Origin: Clostridiales bacterium
GTDB taxonomy: Bacteria > Bacillota > Clostridia > Peptostreptococcales > Anaerovoracaceae
NCBI GenBank assembly: GCA_012511395.1
Contig: JAAZGD010000033.1
Span: 1-14,594 of the forward strand
Direction: 5' to 3'
Length of the DNA stretch: 14,594 nt
Position numbers and translations under genes: made by a program. Of this stretch, positions 1-6,435 are shown piece by piece. Positions within the stretch are counted from its first letter, which is position 1. Each line of letters starts with the position of its first letter. The notes below the pieces were generated by a model. That model did not search any database. It saw nothing but the letters and a program-made list of their open reading frames with translations, and was not told the origin of the DNA.

Positions 1-195
1 GCAGTTCAGGTGGCAAAAGTTGAAACGGGGTTGCCCCGGGAAGACACCTTAAATAATTACTCCATATTTATTGCAGATGGAATAACTTTTTATATCACTA
101 AAAATATTAAGCTCTCCAATTCAATAACTTTTGATCACGCAAGGATGCTGGGAAAAGATATGATTGAAATGCATGGCTACCAAGTAATTAAATAA
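1..195 (+). CDS. 3' end of an unrecognised protein (partial at window edge)
   Basis: The reading frame is open from the first base and ends at TAA 193-195, giving 64 residues of a C-terminus. The true start lies upstream; the GTG at 10 is an internal codon with no ribosome binding site that I can see. The visible part has a 'DGITFYITKNIKL' stretch and ends with 'GYQVIK'. This layout reminds me of the C-terminal half of the small clostridial 'CC/Se motif' (seleno)proteins, but the diagnostic Cys or Sec motif would be upstream of the window, so this is only a suggestion. No membrane segment is visible. The next gene has its own promoter directly downstream, and I see no terminator between them. 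Confidence 0.6.
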   Translation, partial: AVQVAKVETGLPREDTLNNYSIFIADGITFYITKNIKLSNSITFDHARMLGKDMIEMHGYQVIK

Positions 196-201
196 TCATT
201 A

Positions 202-229
202 TTGACATATGTCAGAAACATGGTATACT
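202..229 (+). promoter_or_regulatory. Sigma-A type promoter with overlapping palindromic operator
   Basis: TTGACA at 202-207 and TATACT at 224-229 are separated by 16 bases, with an extended -10 TG at 221-222, so this should be a strong housekeeping promoter. A perfect 12-bp palindrome, TGACATATGTCA (203-214), covers most of the -35 box and enters the spacer, where a bound dimeric repressor would block polymerase. TGGTATA also occurs twice, at 221-227 and 229-235. The downstream gene is the small DUF5320-like protein. I cannot name the regulator. Confidence 0.8.
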
Positions 230-251
230 GGTATAAAAGGAGGCGATCAGT

Positions 252-482
252 ATGCCAAGACGAGATGGAACAGGACCCTTTGGCAGAGGCCCTTTTACGG
301 GAAGAGGCTTTGGCGGTTGCATGAATTACGGTGACCCCGTATATAGAAGAGGCTTTAGAAGGTTTTGGGGTCCGGGCAGTTTTTACGATTCACCTGAATC
401 AAGGGAAGAGCTCTTAAAGGAAGAAAAGAGTTTCCTAAAGGCCAGGCTTGAAGAATTGGAAAAGCTGATAAAGGATGATTAG
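252..482 (+). CDS. Small Gly/Arg-rich DUF5320-like protein
   Basis: This 76-residue protein starts with an ATG preceded by a strong AGGAGG site (239-244). The N-terminal half carries the DUF5320-type pattern MPRRDGTGPFGRGPFTGRG followed by GGC (Cys 23), rich in Gly, Phe and Arg. The C-terminal third (about residues 48-76) is charged and leucine-spaced and should form a short coiled coil. Proteins of this type in anaerobes are often found beside DUF134 regulators and NifX/NifB-like (dinitrogenase cofactor) or Mrp/NBP35 iron-sulfur genes, but their function is unknown and none of those partners is visible here. It is a single-gene transcription unit, bounded by its own promoter and a strong terminator. 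Family assignment rests on recalled sequence pattern. Confidence 0.8.
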   Translation: MPRRDGTGPFGRGPFTGRGFGGCMNYGDPVYRRGFRRFWGPGSFYDSPESREELLKEEKSFLKARLEELEKLIKDD

Positions 483-510
483 CCTTATATCAGCTTAATA
501 TGACCTCTCA

Positions 511-546
511 AAGAAGCTTCAAAACATGTTTTTGAAGCTTCTTTTT
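511..546 (+). terminator. Intrinsic terminator after the DUF5320-like gene
   Basis: AAGAAGCTTCAAAA (511-524) pairs perfectly with TTTTGAAGCTTCTT (530-543) around a 5-base loop, followed by TTT to 546. The 14-bp stem is unbroken. It separates the small upstream gene from the copper genes. Confidence 0.9.
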
Positions 547-596
547 AGTGTATGAGTAAGCTATGTACTTTAAACTTTAGATTTCAGGGAGAGAAA

Positions 597-2834
597 ATGG
601 AAAAAGAAACTTTAAAAATTGAAGGTATGACTTGTGCGGCATGTTCTTCAAGAATAGAGAGAGTTTTACAGAAAATGGACGGAGTAGAATCTTCATCCGT
701 TAACCTTGCTTCAGAGGAGGCAACCGTTGTTTTTGACAAAAAGCACGTGGATATTCAGAAGCTTATTGAGGCAGTAAGGAAAGCCGGGTATGACGCTTTT
801 ATTGAAGAGGAAATCGCTTCAGATAAAGATCAGGAAAGAAAGGAGCTGGAAGTTAAAAGGGCTTTAAGAAGATTCCTCATAGCCTGTGTGTTTTCCTTTC
901 CTTTGTTAATCCTTGCAATGGTGCCCATGATTAAGGGTTTTACCCATGTTCTGCCTTCCTTTATGGACCCTGTATATGCACCTGTTACTTATGGAATGGT
1001 TCAGCTTCTTTTAACCGTCCCTGTAATCATTTCAGGATACAGGTTTTATACCCTGGGCTTTAAAAATATATTTCATCTCAGTCCCAACATGGATTCTCTT
1101 GTTGCCATGGGAACCTCTGCCGCCGTGGTGTACAGCCTTTACGCTTTATTTAAAAATATAAATAGTTCGGAGATGTTCCATTACTATTTTGAAACTGCAG
1201 GCGTAATAATTACCCTCATTCTTTTGGGAAGGTATTTAGAGTCAAAAACCATGGGGAAAACTTCGGAGGCTTTAAAGAAGCTGATAAATCTGGCACCGAA
1301 AATGGCAAATGTTTTGAGAGATAAAGAGTTTATTCTGATTCCTGTTTCCAAGGTGGAAAGAGGCGATATTATACTTGTAAAACCGGGGGAGGGCATTCCC
1401 GTAGACGGCATTTTAGTGGAAGGAAATTCCTCAATTGATGAATCCATGCTTACAGGAGAAAGCATGCCTGTTAACAAGGATGAGGGGGATTACGTTTACG
1501 CGGCCACCATAAATAAACACGGCAGCTTCAGAATGAGAGCCGAGAAAATAGGAAAAGACACTGTTTTGGCACAGATAATTCTTATGGTAAAGGAAGCTCA
1601 AGGGTCAAAGGCGCCCATTGCAAGACTTGCAGATAAGGTGGCGCTGTACTTTGTTCCCCTTGTGTTTGCTGTTTCCATTATCTCGTTTTCTGTCTGGCTT
1701 ATAAGGGGAGAGTCTTTGGAGTTTTCTCTCACGGTGCTTATATCGGTCCTTGTGATTGCAGGTCCCTGCGCTCTTGGGCTTGCTACACCTACTGCCATAA
1801 TGGTGGGTACAGGTAAAGGTGCAGAGGCAGGTGTTTTATTTAAAAATGGAGAGGCCTTGGAAGCATCCCATAAAATAGATATGGTGATCTTTGATAAAAC
1901 CGGGACCATAACAGAAGGTGCTCCCGCCGTTACAGACATACTTCCTCTGGGAAAACTTAAGGAAGCAGAAGTATTAAGGATAGCAGCTTCCATGGAAGTT
2001 AAGTCCGAACATCCCTTGGGAGAGGCTATAGTTAGGGAAGCTATGGCGAGAAAGCTGGAGTTAACCGAAATACGGGATTTCAAAGCTCTTCCGGGAAACG
2101 GTATTCAAGGGTTTATGGAAGACAAGGTTGTTGCTTTGGGAAATGAAAAGTTGATGGAGGCTTTGGGAGTTCTGAAGGAAGATCACAGAGCAAAGGCATA
2201 TAAGCTGGCCCAGGAGGGGAAGACTCCTGTTTTCGTAAGCTTTGAAAACAACGTTATTGGAATTATTGGTATTGCAGATACCATTAAAGAAGAGAGCAAT
2301 AAAGTAGTAAGAGATCTTAAATCCATGGGTATTGCCGTAGCCATGATTACAGGTGACCATAAAAAAACTGCCGAGGCAATAGGGAAAAGAGCCGGCATAG
2401 AGGAAATTATGGCGGAGGTGATGCCTGATAAAAAGGCTGAAGCCGTAAAGAAATATATGGATGAAGGCCATAAGGTTGCAATGGTAGGAGACGGAATAAA
2501 CGATGCCCCTGCCCTTGTTCAGGCAGATTTGGGAATATCCATAGGCTCGGGAACTGATATAGCCGTGGAATCCTCCGATGTGGTTTTAATGAAGGAGAGC
2601 TTAACAGGTGTAATAACTGCCATAAGACTTTCAAAGGCTACCATAAGAAATATTAAGCAAAACCTGTTTTGGGCTTTTGCCTATAATGTGGTGGGCATTC
2701 CTATAGCTTCAGGTCTGTTATATGTTTTCGGAGGGCCTTTGTTGAATCCTATGTTTGCAGCTTTAGCCATGTCCTTAAGCTCAGTTTCTGTAGTATCAAA
2801 TGCATTAAGGCTTAAGAGATTTAAGCCATCGTAG
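597..2834 (+). CDS. copA: Copper-translocating P1B-type ATPase with variant GPC motif
   Basis: This is a 745-residue membrane ATPase that should export Cu(I) from the cytoplasm. I place the start at ATG 597, behind AGGGAGAG (586-593). The in-frame ATG at 552 sits just after a terminator, lacks a ribosome site and would add 15 residues without family character. In order it shows: one heavy-metal-binding domain (GMTCAAC, Cys13 and Cys16); the first membrane segments; the actuator motif TGE (286-288); the phosphorylation motif DKTGT (Asp433); the nucleotide-binding His-Pro (His472); GDGIND (631-636); and YN in the seventh and M..SS in the eighth membrane segment. The ion-site motif in the sixth segment reads Gly-Pro-Cys (389-391) where CopA normally has Cys-Pro-Cys. 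CopZ follows directly. No copper operator or clear promoter is visible in 547-596. Confidence 0.95.
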   Translation: MEKETLKIEGMTCAACSSRIERVLQKMDGVESSSVNLASEEATVVFDKKHVDIQKLIEAVRKAGYDAFIEEEIASDKDQERKELEVKRALRRFLIACVFSFPLLILAMVPMIKGFTHVLPSFMDPVYAPVTYGMVQLLLTVPVIISGYRFYTLGFKNIFHLSPNMDSLVAMGTSAAVVYSLYALFKNINSSEMFHYYFETAGVIITLILLGRYLESKTMGKTSEALKKLINLAPKMANVLRDKEFILIPVSKVERGDIILVKPGEGIPVDGILVEGNSSIDESMLTGESMPVNKDEGDYVYAATINKHGSFRMRAEKIGKDTVLAQIILMVKEAQGSKAPIARLADKVALYFVPLVFAVSIISFSVWLIRGESLEFSLTVLISVLVIAGPCALGLATPTAIMVGTGKGAEAGVLFKNGEALEASHKIDMVIFDKTGTITEGAPAVTDILPLGKLKEAEVLRIAASMEVKSEHPLGEAIVREAMARKLELTEIRDFKALPGNGIQGFMEDKVVALGNEKLMEALGVLKEDHRAKAYKLAQEGKTPVFVSFENNVIGIIGIADTIKEESNKVVRDLKSMGIAVAMITGDHKKTAEAIGKRAGIEEIMAEVMPDKKAEAVKKYMDEGHKVAMVGDGINDAPALVQADLGISIGSGTDIAVESSDVVLMKESLTGVITAIRLSKATIRNIKQNLFWAFAYNVVGIPIASGLLYVFGGPLLNPMFAALAMSLSSVSVVSNALRLKRFKPS

Positions 2835-2847
2835 GAAGGAGATAAAA

Positions 2848-3054
2848 ATGGAAGATGTAACATTAAAAGTAGGGGGAATGAGTTGTCAGCACTGTGTCAG
2901 TGCAATTACTCAGGCGCTAATGGACCTTGGGGGAATGAAGGAGGTGGATGTAAGTCTGGAGAGAGGTACCGTTCATATTCAGTATGAGGAGGATAAGGTG
3001 AGTTTGGAAAAAATTAAGGAGGCCATTACAGATACAGGTTATATAATAGAATAG
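2848..3054 (+). CDS. copZ: Copper chaperone, heavy-metal-associated domain
   Basis: This 68-residue cytoplasmic protein consists of a single HMA domain with the Cu(I)-binding motif GMSCQHC (Cys13, Cys16) in the first loop. Its length is normal for CopZ. It lies 13 bases after copA behind a good AGGAAGGAG site (2834-2842), so the two are almost certainly cotranscribed. The expected role is to carry Cu(I) to the N-terminal HMA domain or transport site of CopA. Unlike that HMA domain (GMTCAAC), it carries His between the two cysteines, as CopZ-type chaperones often do. I see no convincing terminator between its stop and the aro promoter at 3101. Confidence 0.93.
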   Translation: MEDVTLKVGGMSCQHCVSAITQALMDLGGMKEVDVSLERGTVHIQYEEDKVSLEKIKEAITDTGYIIE

Positions 3055-3100
3055 ATTTATGTACGAAACAAATTACAGGTCAATTTATCTAAAATCTTTG

Positions 3101-3129
3101 TTGACATACACAAAAAATTATGTAATAAT
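3101..3129 (+). promoter_or_regulatory. Promoter of the aromatic amino acid operon
   Basis: TTGACA (3101-3106) is followed after 17 bases by AATAAT (3124-3129, one mismatch to TATAAT), with an extended -10 TG at 3121-3122. Transcription should begin near 3136, about 20 bases before the leader-peptide start codon, giving a leader of roughly 190 bases ahead of aroF. Confidence 0.8.
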
Positions 3130-3156
3130 TTATCATAATCTGAAAAGGAGAAAGAG

Positions 3157-3228
3157 ATGTCAAGAAGTTTTGCGGCAGTTAACTATTACGGTTACTACTT
3201 TTACTTTACCAAGGGTAAGGTTTATTGA
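3157..3228 (+). CDS. Tyr/Phe-rich leader peptide of the aro operon attenuator
   Basis: ATG 3157 follows a good AAGGAG site (3145-3150) and encodes 23 residues ending at TGA 3226-3228. Nine of the 23 residues are aromatic: six Tyr and three Phe, packed as NYYGYYFYF at residues 9-17. There is no Trp. It sits between the operon promoter and an intrinsic terminator, so it fits a ribosome-sensing attenuation peptide: shortage of charged tRNA-Tyr or tRNA-Phe stalls the ribosome on the aromatic run. The following genes make exactly Tyr and Phe. The stop codon overlaps the first base pairs of the antiterminator, the placement needed for a finishing ribosome to block it. The peptide itself is unlikely to have another role. 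Confidence 0.9.
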   Translation: MSRSFAAVNYYGYYFYFTKGKVY

Positions 3229-3237
3229 GTTTGCTGC
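3172..3237 (+). promoter_or_regulatory. Attenuator segments 1:2 (protector hairpin)
   Basis: Within the leader message, GCGGCA (3172-3177) can pair with TGCTGC (3232-3237, one G-U pair) and AACT (3181-3184) with AGTT (3228-3231). The second arm is contiguous and the first has a GTT bulge. This stem uses the same bases as the 5' antiterminator arm, so it would favour termination when no ribosome occupies the leader. The stalled ribosome on the Tyr/Phe run would disrupt it. Pairing was read by eye; no energy was computed. Confidence 0.6.
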
Positions 3238-3290
3238 AAATTTAAGGTCATCTGTATAATTGTTTTTTTTAGACCCTGCAGTGAAACTCA
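3226..3290 (+). promoter_or_regulatory. Antiterminator of the aro attenuator (segments 2:3)
   Basis: TGAGTTT (3226-3232) pairs with AAACTCA (3284-3290), and CTGCA (3234-3238) pairs with TGCAG (3277-3281), separated only by a small 1x2 internal loop. GGTC (3246-3249) can also pair with GACC (3272-3275). The 3' arm occupies the first arm and loop of the terminator hairpin, so the two structures exclude each other. The 5' arm starts at the leader stop codon: it is free when the ribosome stalls on the Tyr/Phe run and covered when translation finishes. Confidence 0.82.
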
Positions 3291-3311
3291 TCTGCAGGGT
3301 TTTCTTTTGTT
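3273..3311 (+). terminator. Attenuator intrinsic terminator (segments 3:4)
   Basis: ACCCTGCAG (3273-3281) pairs perfectly with CTGCAGGGT (3292-3300) across a 10-base loop, followed by the T-rich tract TTTCTTTTGTT (3301-3311). It ends just before the aroF ribosome binding site, so it controls entry into the operon. Confidence 0.92.
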
Positions 3312-3328
3312 AAGGAGGAATGAGCAAA

Positions 3329-4348
3329 ATGATTGTGATGTTGAAGAAGGGCTATGATGAGGAACAGTTTCAAGACCTGGTAGCCTGGTTAAAGGCAAAG
3401 GACATAAGAATACACTTCAGCCAGGGCGTGGAACATACTATTTTAGGCCTGGTGGGTGACACCACTGTAATTGACCCCAGCTTAATTCAGGCTTTGGACA
3501 TTGTGGAAGATGTAAGAAGGATTCAGGAACCCTATAAGAAGGCCAACAGGAAATTCCATGAGGAGGATTCCATGGTAGATGTAAAGGGCTTAAAGATTGG
3601 AGGGGAAAATTTTCAGCTTATTGCAGGCCCCTGCAGCATTGAATCAGAGGACCAGATCCTTAAGATTGCAAGACTTGTGATGGAGGCAGGTGCCACCATT
3701 TTAAGAGGAGGTGCCTTTAAGCCAAGAACATCACCCTATGACTTTCAAGGTTTGAAGGAGGAAGGCTTAAGGCTTATGTTAAAGGCAAAGGAAGAAACAG
3801 GCCTTCCCATAGTAACAGAGATAATGGATGCATCCCATATCATGATGTTTGAGCATGTGGATATGATTCAGGTAGGCGCAAGAAACATGCAGAACTTCGA
3901 GCTCTTAAAAACTTTGGGCAGAGTTGACAAGCCTGTACTATTAAAAAGAGGCCTGGCCAACACCATACAGGAGCTGCTTATGAGTGCGGAATATATAATG
4001 AATGAGGGAAATGAAAATATAGTGCTCTGTGAGAGAGGAATAAGGACATTTGAAACGGCCACCAGGAATACCCTTGATATATCTGCGGTTCCTGTTTTAA
4101 AATCCCTTACCCATTTACCTGTTATAGTAGACCCTAGCCACGGTACAGGCAGTGCCCATCTTGTTCCTCCCATGGCCATGGCGGCAACCATAGCAGGGGC
4201 AGACGGCCTTCTCATAGAGGTTCATAACGATCCTGCTCATGCACTGTGTGACGGACCACAGTCCTTAACACCTGAAGTTTTTCAATCCCTGGCAAAGAGA
4301 ATAAATGAAATTAAGGGGTTTGCTTTTAGAAGAGGTGATAAGTTATGA
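3329..4348 (+). CDS. aroF: 3-deoxy-7-phosphoheptulonate (DAHP) synthase, type I-beta
   Basis: This enzyme condenses phosphoenolpyruvate and erythrose 4-phosphate into DAHP, the first shikimate step. I place the start at ATG 3329 (339 aa). The ATG at 3320 is only one base from AAGGAGG (3312-3318), and family members start with a MIVxMKKG-like sequence, as here. Residues 1 to about 75 form the small ferredoxin-like regulatory domain of this subfamily; a TIM barrel follows. Visible motifs are AGPCS (99-103), KPRTSPY (131-137), QVGARNMQN (181-189), DPSHGTG (268-274) and E297. By analogy with the Thermotoga enzyme the metal ligands would be Cys102, His271, Glu297 and Asp308. No chorismate mutase domain is fused. 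It overlaps tyrA by four bases. Confidence 0.96.
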   Translation: MIVMLKKGYDEEQFQDLVAWLKAKDIRIHFSQGVEHTILGLVGDTTVIDPSLIQALDIVEDVRRIQEPYKKANRKFHEEDSMVDVKGLKIGGENFQLIAGPCSIESEDQILKIARLVMEAGATILRGGAFKPRTSPYDFQGLKEEGLRLMLKAKEETGLPIVTEIMDASHIMMFEHVDMIQVGARNMQNFELLKTLGRVDKPVLLKRGLANTIQELLMSAEYIMNEGNENIVLCERGIRTFETATRNTLDISAVPVLKSLTHLPVIVDPSHGTGSAHLVPPMAMAATIAGADGLLIEVHNDPAHALCDGPQSLTPEVFQSLAKRINEIKGFAFRRGDKL

Positions 4349-5175
4349 GAATAGGAATAGTGGGATTAGGTCTTATTGGCGGTTCCATTGCAAAATCCAT
4401 AAGAAAAAATTCGGACCATGAAGTATACGGTATGGACAAGGACCCCGTTACGCTGGCAAAAGCAAAAATGGTGGGAGCAATAGACAAAGAGCTGAAAAAA
4501 GAAGATATAAAGACCTTGGATCTTTTGATTCTTGCTCTTTATCCTAAAGTGGTAATACCTTTCTTAAAGGATATTTCCGATGATATAAGTGTAGGTAGCA
4601 TAGTAATGGATACTTGCGGTATTAAAACAATTATATGTGAAGAGGCTTTTCCCATAGCAAAGGAAAAGGGCTTTATCTTTGTGGGCGGTCATCCCATGGC
4701 AGGTCTGGAGTTTTCAGGCTTCGATGTTTCGACCACATCCTTGTTTGAAAAGGCTTCCATGATTTTAGTTCCCCCACCTGACATTCCCATAGGAAGGCTG
4801 GAGGGCTTAAAGGATTTATTTTTAAATATTGGATTTTCTCATATTGAGATATCAACCTATGAAAAGCATGATAAGATTATAGCACTTTCATCTCAGCTTG
4901 CTCATATCGTTTCCAGCGCATATATAAAAAGTCCTCAGGCACCTATGCATAGGGGTTTTTCAGCAGGAAGCTTTCACGATATGACCAGAGTGGCAAGATT
5001 AAATGAGGAGCTTTGGAGCCAGTTGTTTTACGGCAATAAAGAAAACCTTGTATCAGAAATCGATTCTCTTATATTTAGGCTTGCTGAATACAGCGATGCT
5101 CTAAAGGATGAGGATAAGGAAAAGATGTTCAGCCTTCTTTCCGAAGGTCACAGACAGAGAGAAAGACTGGAGTAG
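4345..5175 (+). CDS. tyrA: Prephenate dehydrogenase
   Basis: This 276-residue cytoplasmic enzyme oxidatively decarboxylates prephenate to 4-hydroxyphenylpyruvate on the tyrosine branch. The N-terminus is a Rossmann fold with GLGLIGGS (7-14), and the conserved HPMAG motif starts at His116. A SSQLAH helix lies in the C-terminal dimerisation domain. Its length covers only the catalytic part: there is no C-terminal ACT domain as in the Bacillus enzyme and no fused chorismate mutase, so direct Tyr feedback through ACT is not expected. Its start codon overlaps the aroF stop (ATGA), indicating coupled translation. Its substrate probably comes from the mutase domain of PheA, encoded further along the operon. 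Confidence 0.94.
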   Translation: MRIGIVGLGLIGGSIAKSIRKNSDHEVYGMDKDPVTLAKAKMVGAIDKELKKEDIKTLDLLILALYPKVVIPFLKDISDDISVGSIVMDTCGIKTIICEEAFPIAKEKGFIFVGGHPMAGLEFSGFDVSTTSLFEKASMILVPPPDIPIGRLEGLKDLFLNIGFSHIEISTYEKHDKIIALSSQLAHIVSSAYIKSPQAPMHRGFSAGSFHDMTRVARLNEELWSQLFYGNKENLVSEIDSLIFRLAEYSDALKDEDKEKMFSLLSEGHRQRERLE

Positions 5176-5178
5176 ATT

Positions 5179-6435
5179 ATGGCAGTAATGGTTTATCCGA
5201 ATTTCATAAAAGGAAATATTAAAGCCGTAGATTCCAAAACCTTGGGCCACAGAGTTTTAATGGGCGCCTGTCTTTCGGATAAAGAGACTGTAATCAGGCT
5301 TAAAGAATTATCCTTGGACCTTGTTTCTACCATGGAATGTCTGGAAGCACTGGGCGCTTCCTTTGTAAGGAAGGAAGCTTCAATAATTGTAAGCCCCATT
5401 AAGGATCCGCCTGTTACCGCCCTTCTTAATGTGGGGGAAAGCGGATCAACCTTAAGGTTTCTGCTACCTTTGGCAGCTGTTTTGACGAAAGAGGCGGAGT
5501 TCAGAGGAACAGGAAAGCTGCCGGAAAGGCCTGTTGATGATTTAATTCAGGAGATGACAAAAAACGGCTGCGTTTTTTCATCAAAGAAATTGCCCTTTAC
5601 AATAGGGGGAACCTTAAAGCCGGGGAAATATACAATACCGGGGAATGTTACTTCCCAGTACTTAACAGGGCTTCTCTTTGCGTTACCCTTATTGGAAAAG
5701 GACAGCCTGATTGAGATTAAAGGCCCCCTTGAGTCCAAGGGTTATGTGGATATTACTCTTTCTGTTTTAAAAGAGTTTAATATAGAAGTGGGAAAGACGA
5801 AAAGGGGATATAAAATAAAAGGCAACCAGAAATTTAAGAGTCCGGAAACTTTAGAGGTAGAAGGAGACTGGTCAAATGCAGCCTTTTTCATGGCCATGGG
5901 TGCATTAAACGGCGACGTGACAATAGAAGGCCTTAGAGAAGATTCCCTTCAGCCTGACAGAGCTTTCTTAAATATACTTAAAAGTATGGGAGCGGACGCA
6001 GCTTTTAAGAACAGGAGTCTCCATATTAAGAAAAGCCAACTTTCAGGAGTTGATGTGGATGTTTCCCAGTGCCCTGATTTATTGCCCGCCCTTGCTGCAG
6101 TTATGGCACAGGCAAAGGGTGATTCAAAAATATATGGAGGCAAAAGAGTAAGGTTAAAGGAAAGTGACAGAATCAGCACAATTGCAAAGAACCTTAAAGA
6201 GCTGGGTATTCATGTAATTGAAGAGGAGGACGGTCTTCTCATTAAAGGTGCAGACAGCTTTAAAGGAGGAGCGGTTATAGGTGAAAATGATCACAGAATT
6301 GTTATGGCTATGACAACGGCTTCTGTTAAAAGTATTTCCCCGATTCTCATTACAGATGAAGAGGCGGTAAATAAATCATATCCTGAATTCTTTAATGATT
6401 TTAAAAAACTGGGAGGTGACTGGAGTGTGGTTTAA
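5179..6435 (+). CDS. aroA: 3-phosphoshikimate 1-carboxyvinyltransferase (EPSP synthase)
   Basis: This 418-residue enzyme joins shikimate 3-phosphate and phosphoenolpyruvate to give EPSP, the sixth shikimate step. The start follows TGGAG (5168-5172) by six bases, three bases after the tyrA stop. Two-domain family motifs are visible: SKTLGHR (19-25, catalytic Lys20), the PEP-loop GESGSTLR (86-93), LPERP (114-118), TSQYLTG (158-164), Asp300 in the PDLLPALAA stretch, KESDRI (327-332) and DHRIVMA (371-377). Length is typical. The PEP loop reads GESGST, a form I associate with clostridial enzymes; I do not assign a glyphosate-sensitivity class. Its 3' end contains the ribosome site and start codon of aroC. 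Confidence 0.96.
   Translation: MAVMVYPNFIKGNIKAVDSKTLGHRVLMGACLSDKETVIRLKELSLDLVSTMECLEALGASFVRKEASIIVSPIKDPPVTALLNVGESGSTLRFLLPLAAVLTKEAEFRGTGKLPERPVDDLIQEMTKNGCVFSSKKLPFTIGGTLKPGKYTIPGNVTSQYLTGLLFALPLLEKDSLIEIKGPLESKGYVDITLSVLKEFNIEVGKTKRGYKIKGNQKFKSPETLEVEGDWSNAAFFMAMGALNGDVTIEGLREDSLQPDRAFLNILKSMGADAAFKNRSLHIKKSQLSGVDVDVSQCPDLLPALAAVMAQAKGDSKIYGGKRVRLKESDRISTIAKNLKELGIHVIEEEDGLLIKGADSFKGGAVIGENDHRIVMAMTTASVKSISPILITDEEAVNKSYPEFFNDFKKLGGDWSVV

Noticed and set aside
547..596. CsoR or CopY copper operator upstream of copA
   Set aside because: No GC-rich CsoR-type palindrome or TACANNTGTA box is visible, and no convincing promoter either.
552..596. Longer copA start adding 15 residues
   Set aside because: No ribosome site, directly after a terminator; ATG 597 has AGGGAG at proper distance and gives a standard HMA start.
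1598..2083. 161-codon minus-strand reading frame opposite copA
   Set aside because: Antisense shadow of the CopA catalytic region with no recognisable protein features.
3059..3259. 66-codon plus-strand reading frame between copZ and aroF
   Set aside because: It runs through the aro promoter and overlaps the leader peptide in another frame, has no ribosome site and no family character.
3136..3320. T-box riboswitch upstream of aroF
   Set aside because: No T-box core sequence (AGGGTGGNACCGCG-like) is present; the leader peptide and alternative stems explain the region.
6395..6424. Longer aroC start at ATG 6395
   Set aside because: It lies inside aroA with no ribosome site; GTG 6425 has a strong GGAGGTGA site and a family-like N-terminus.
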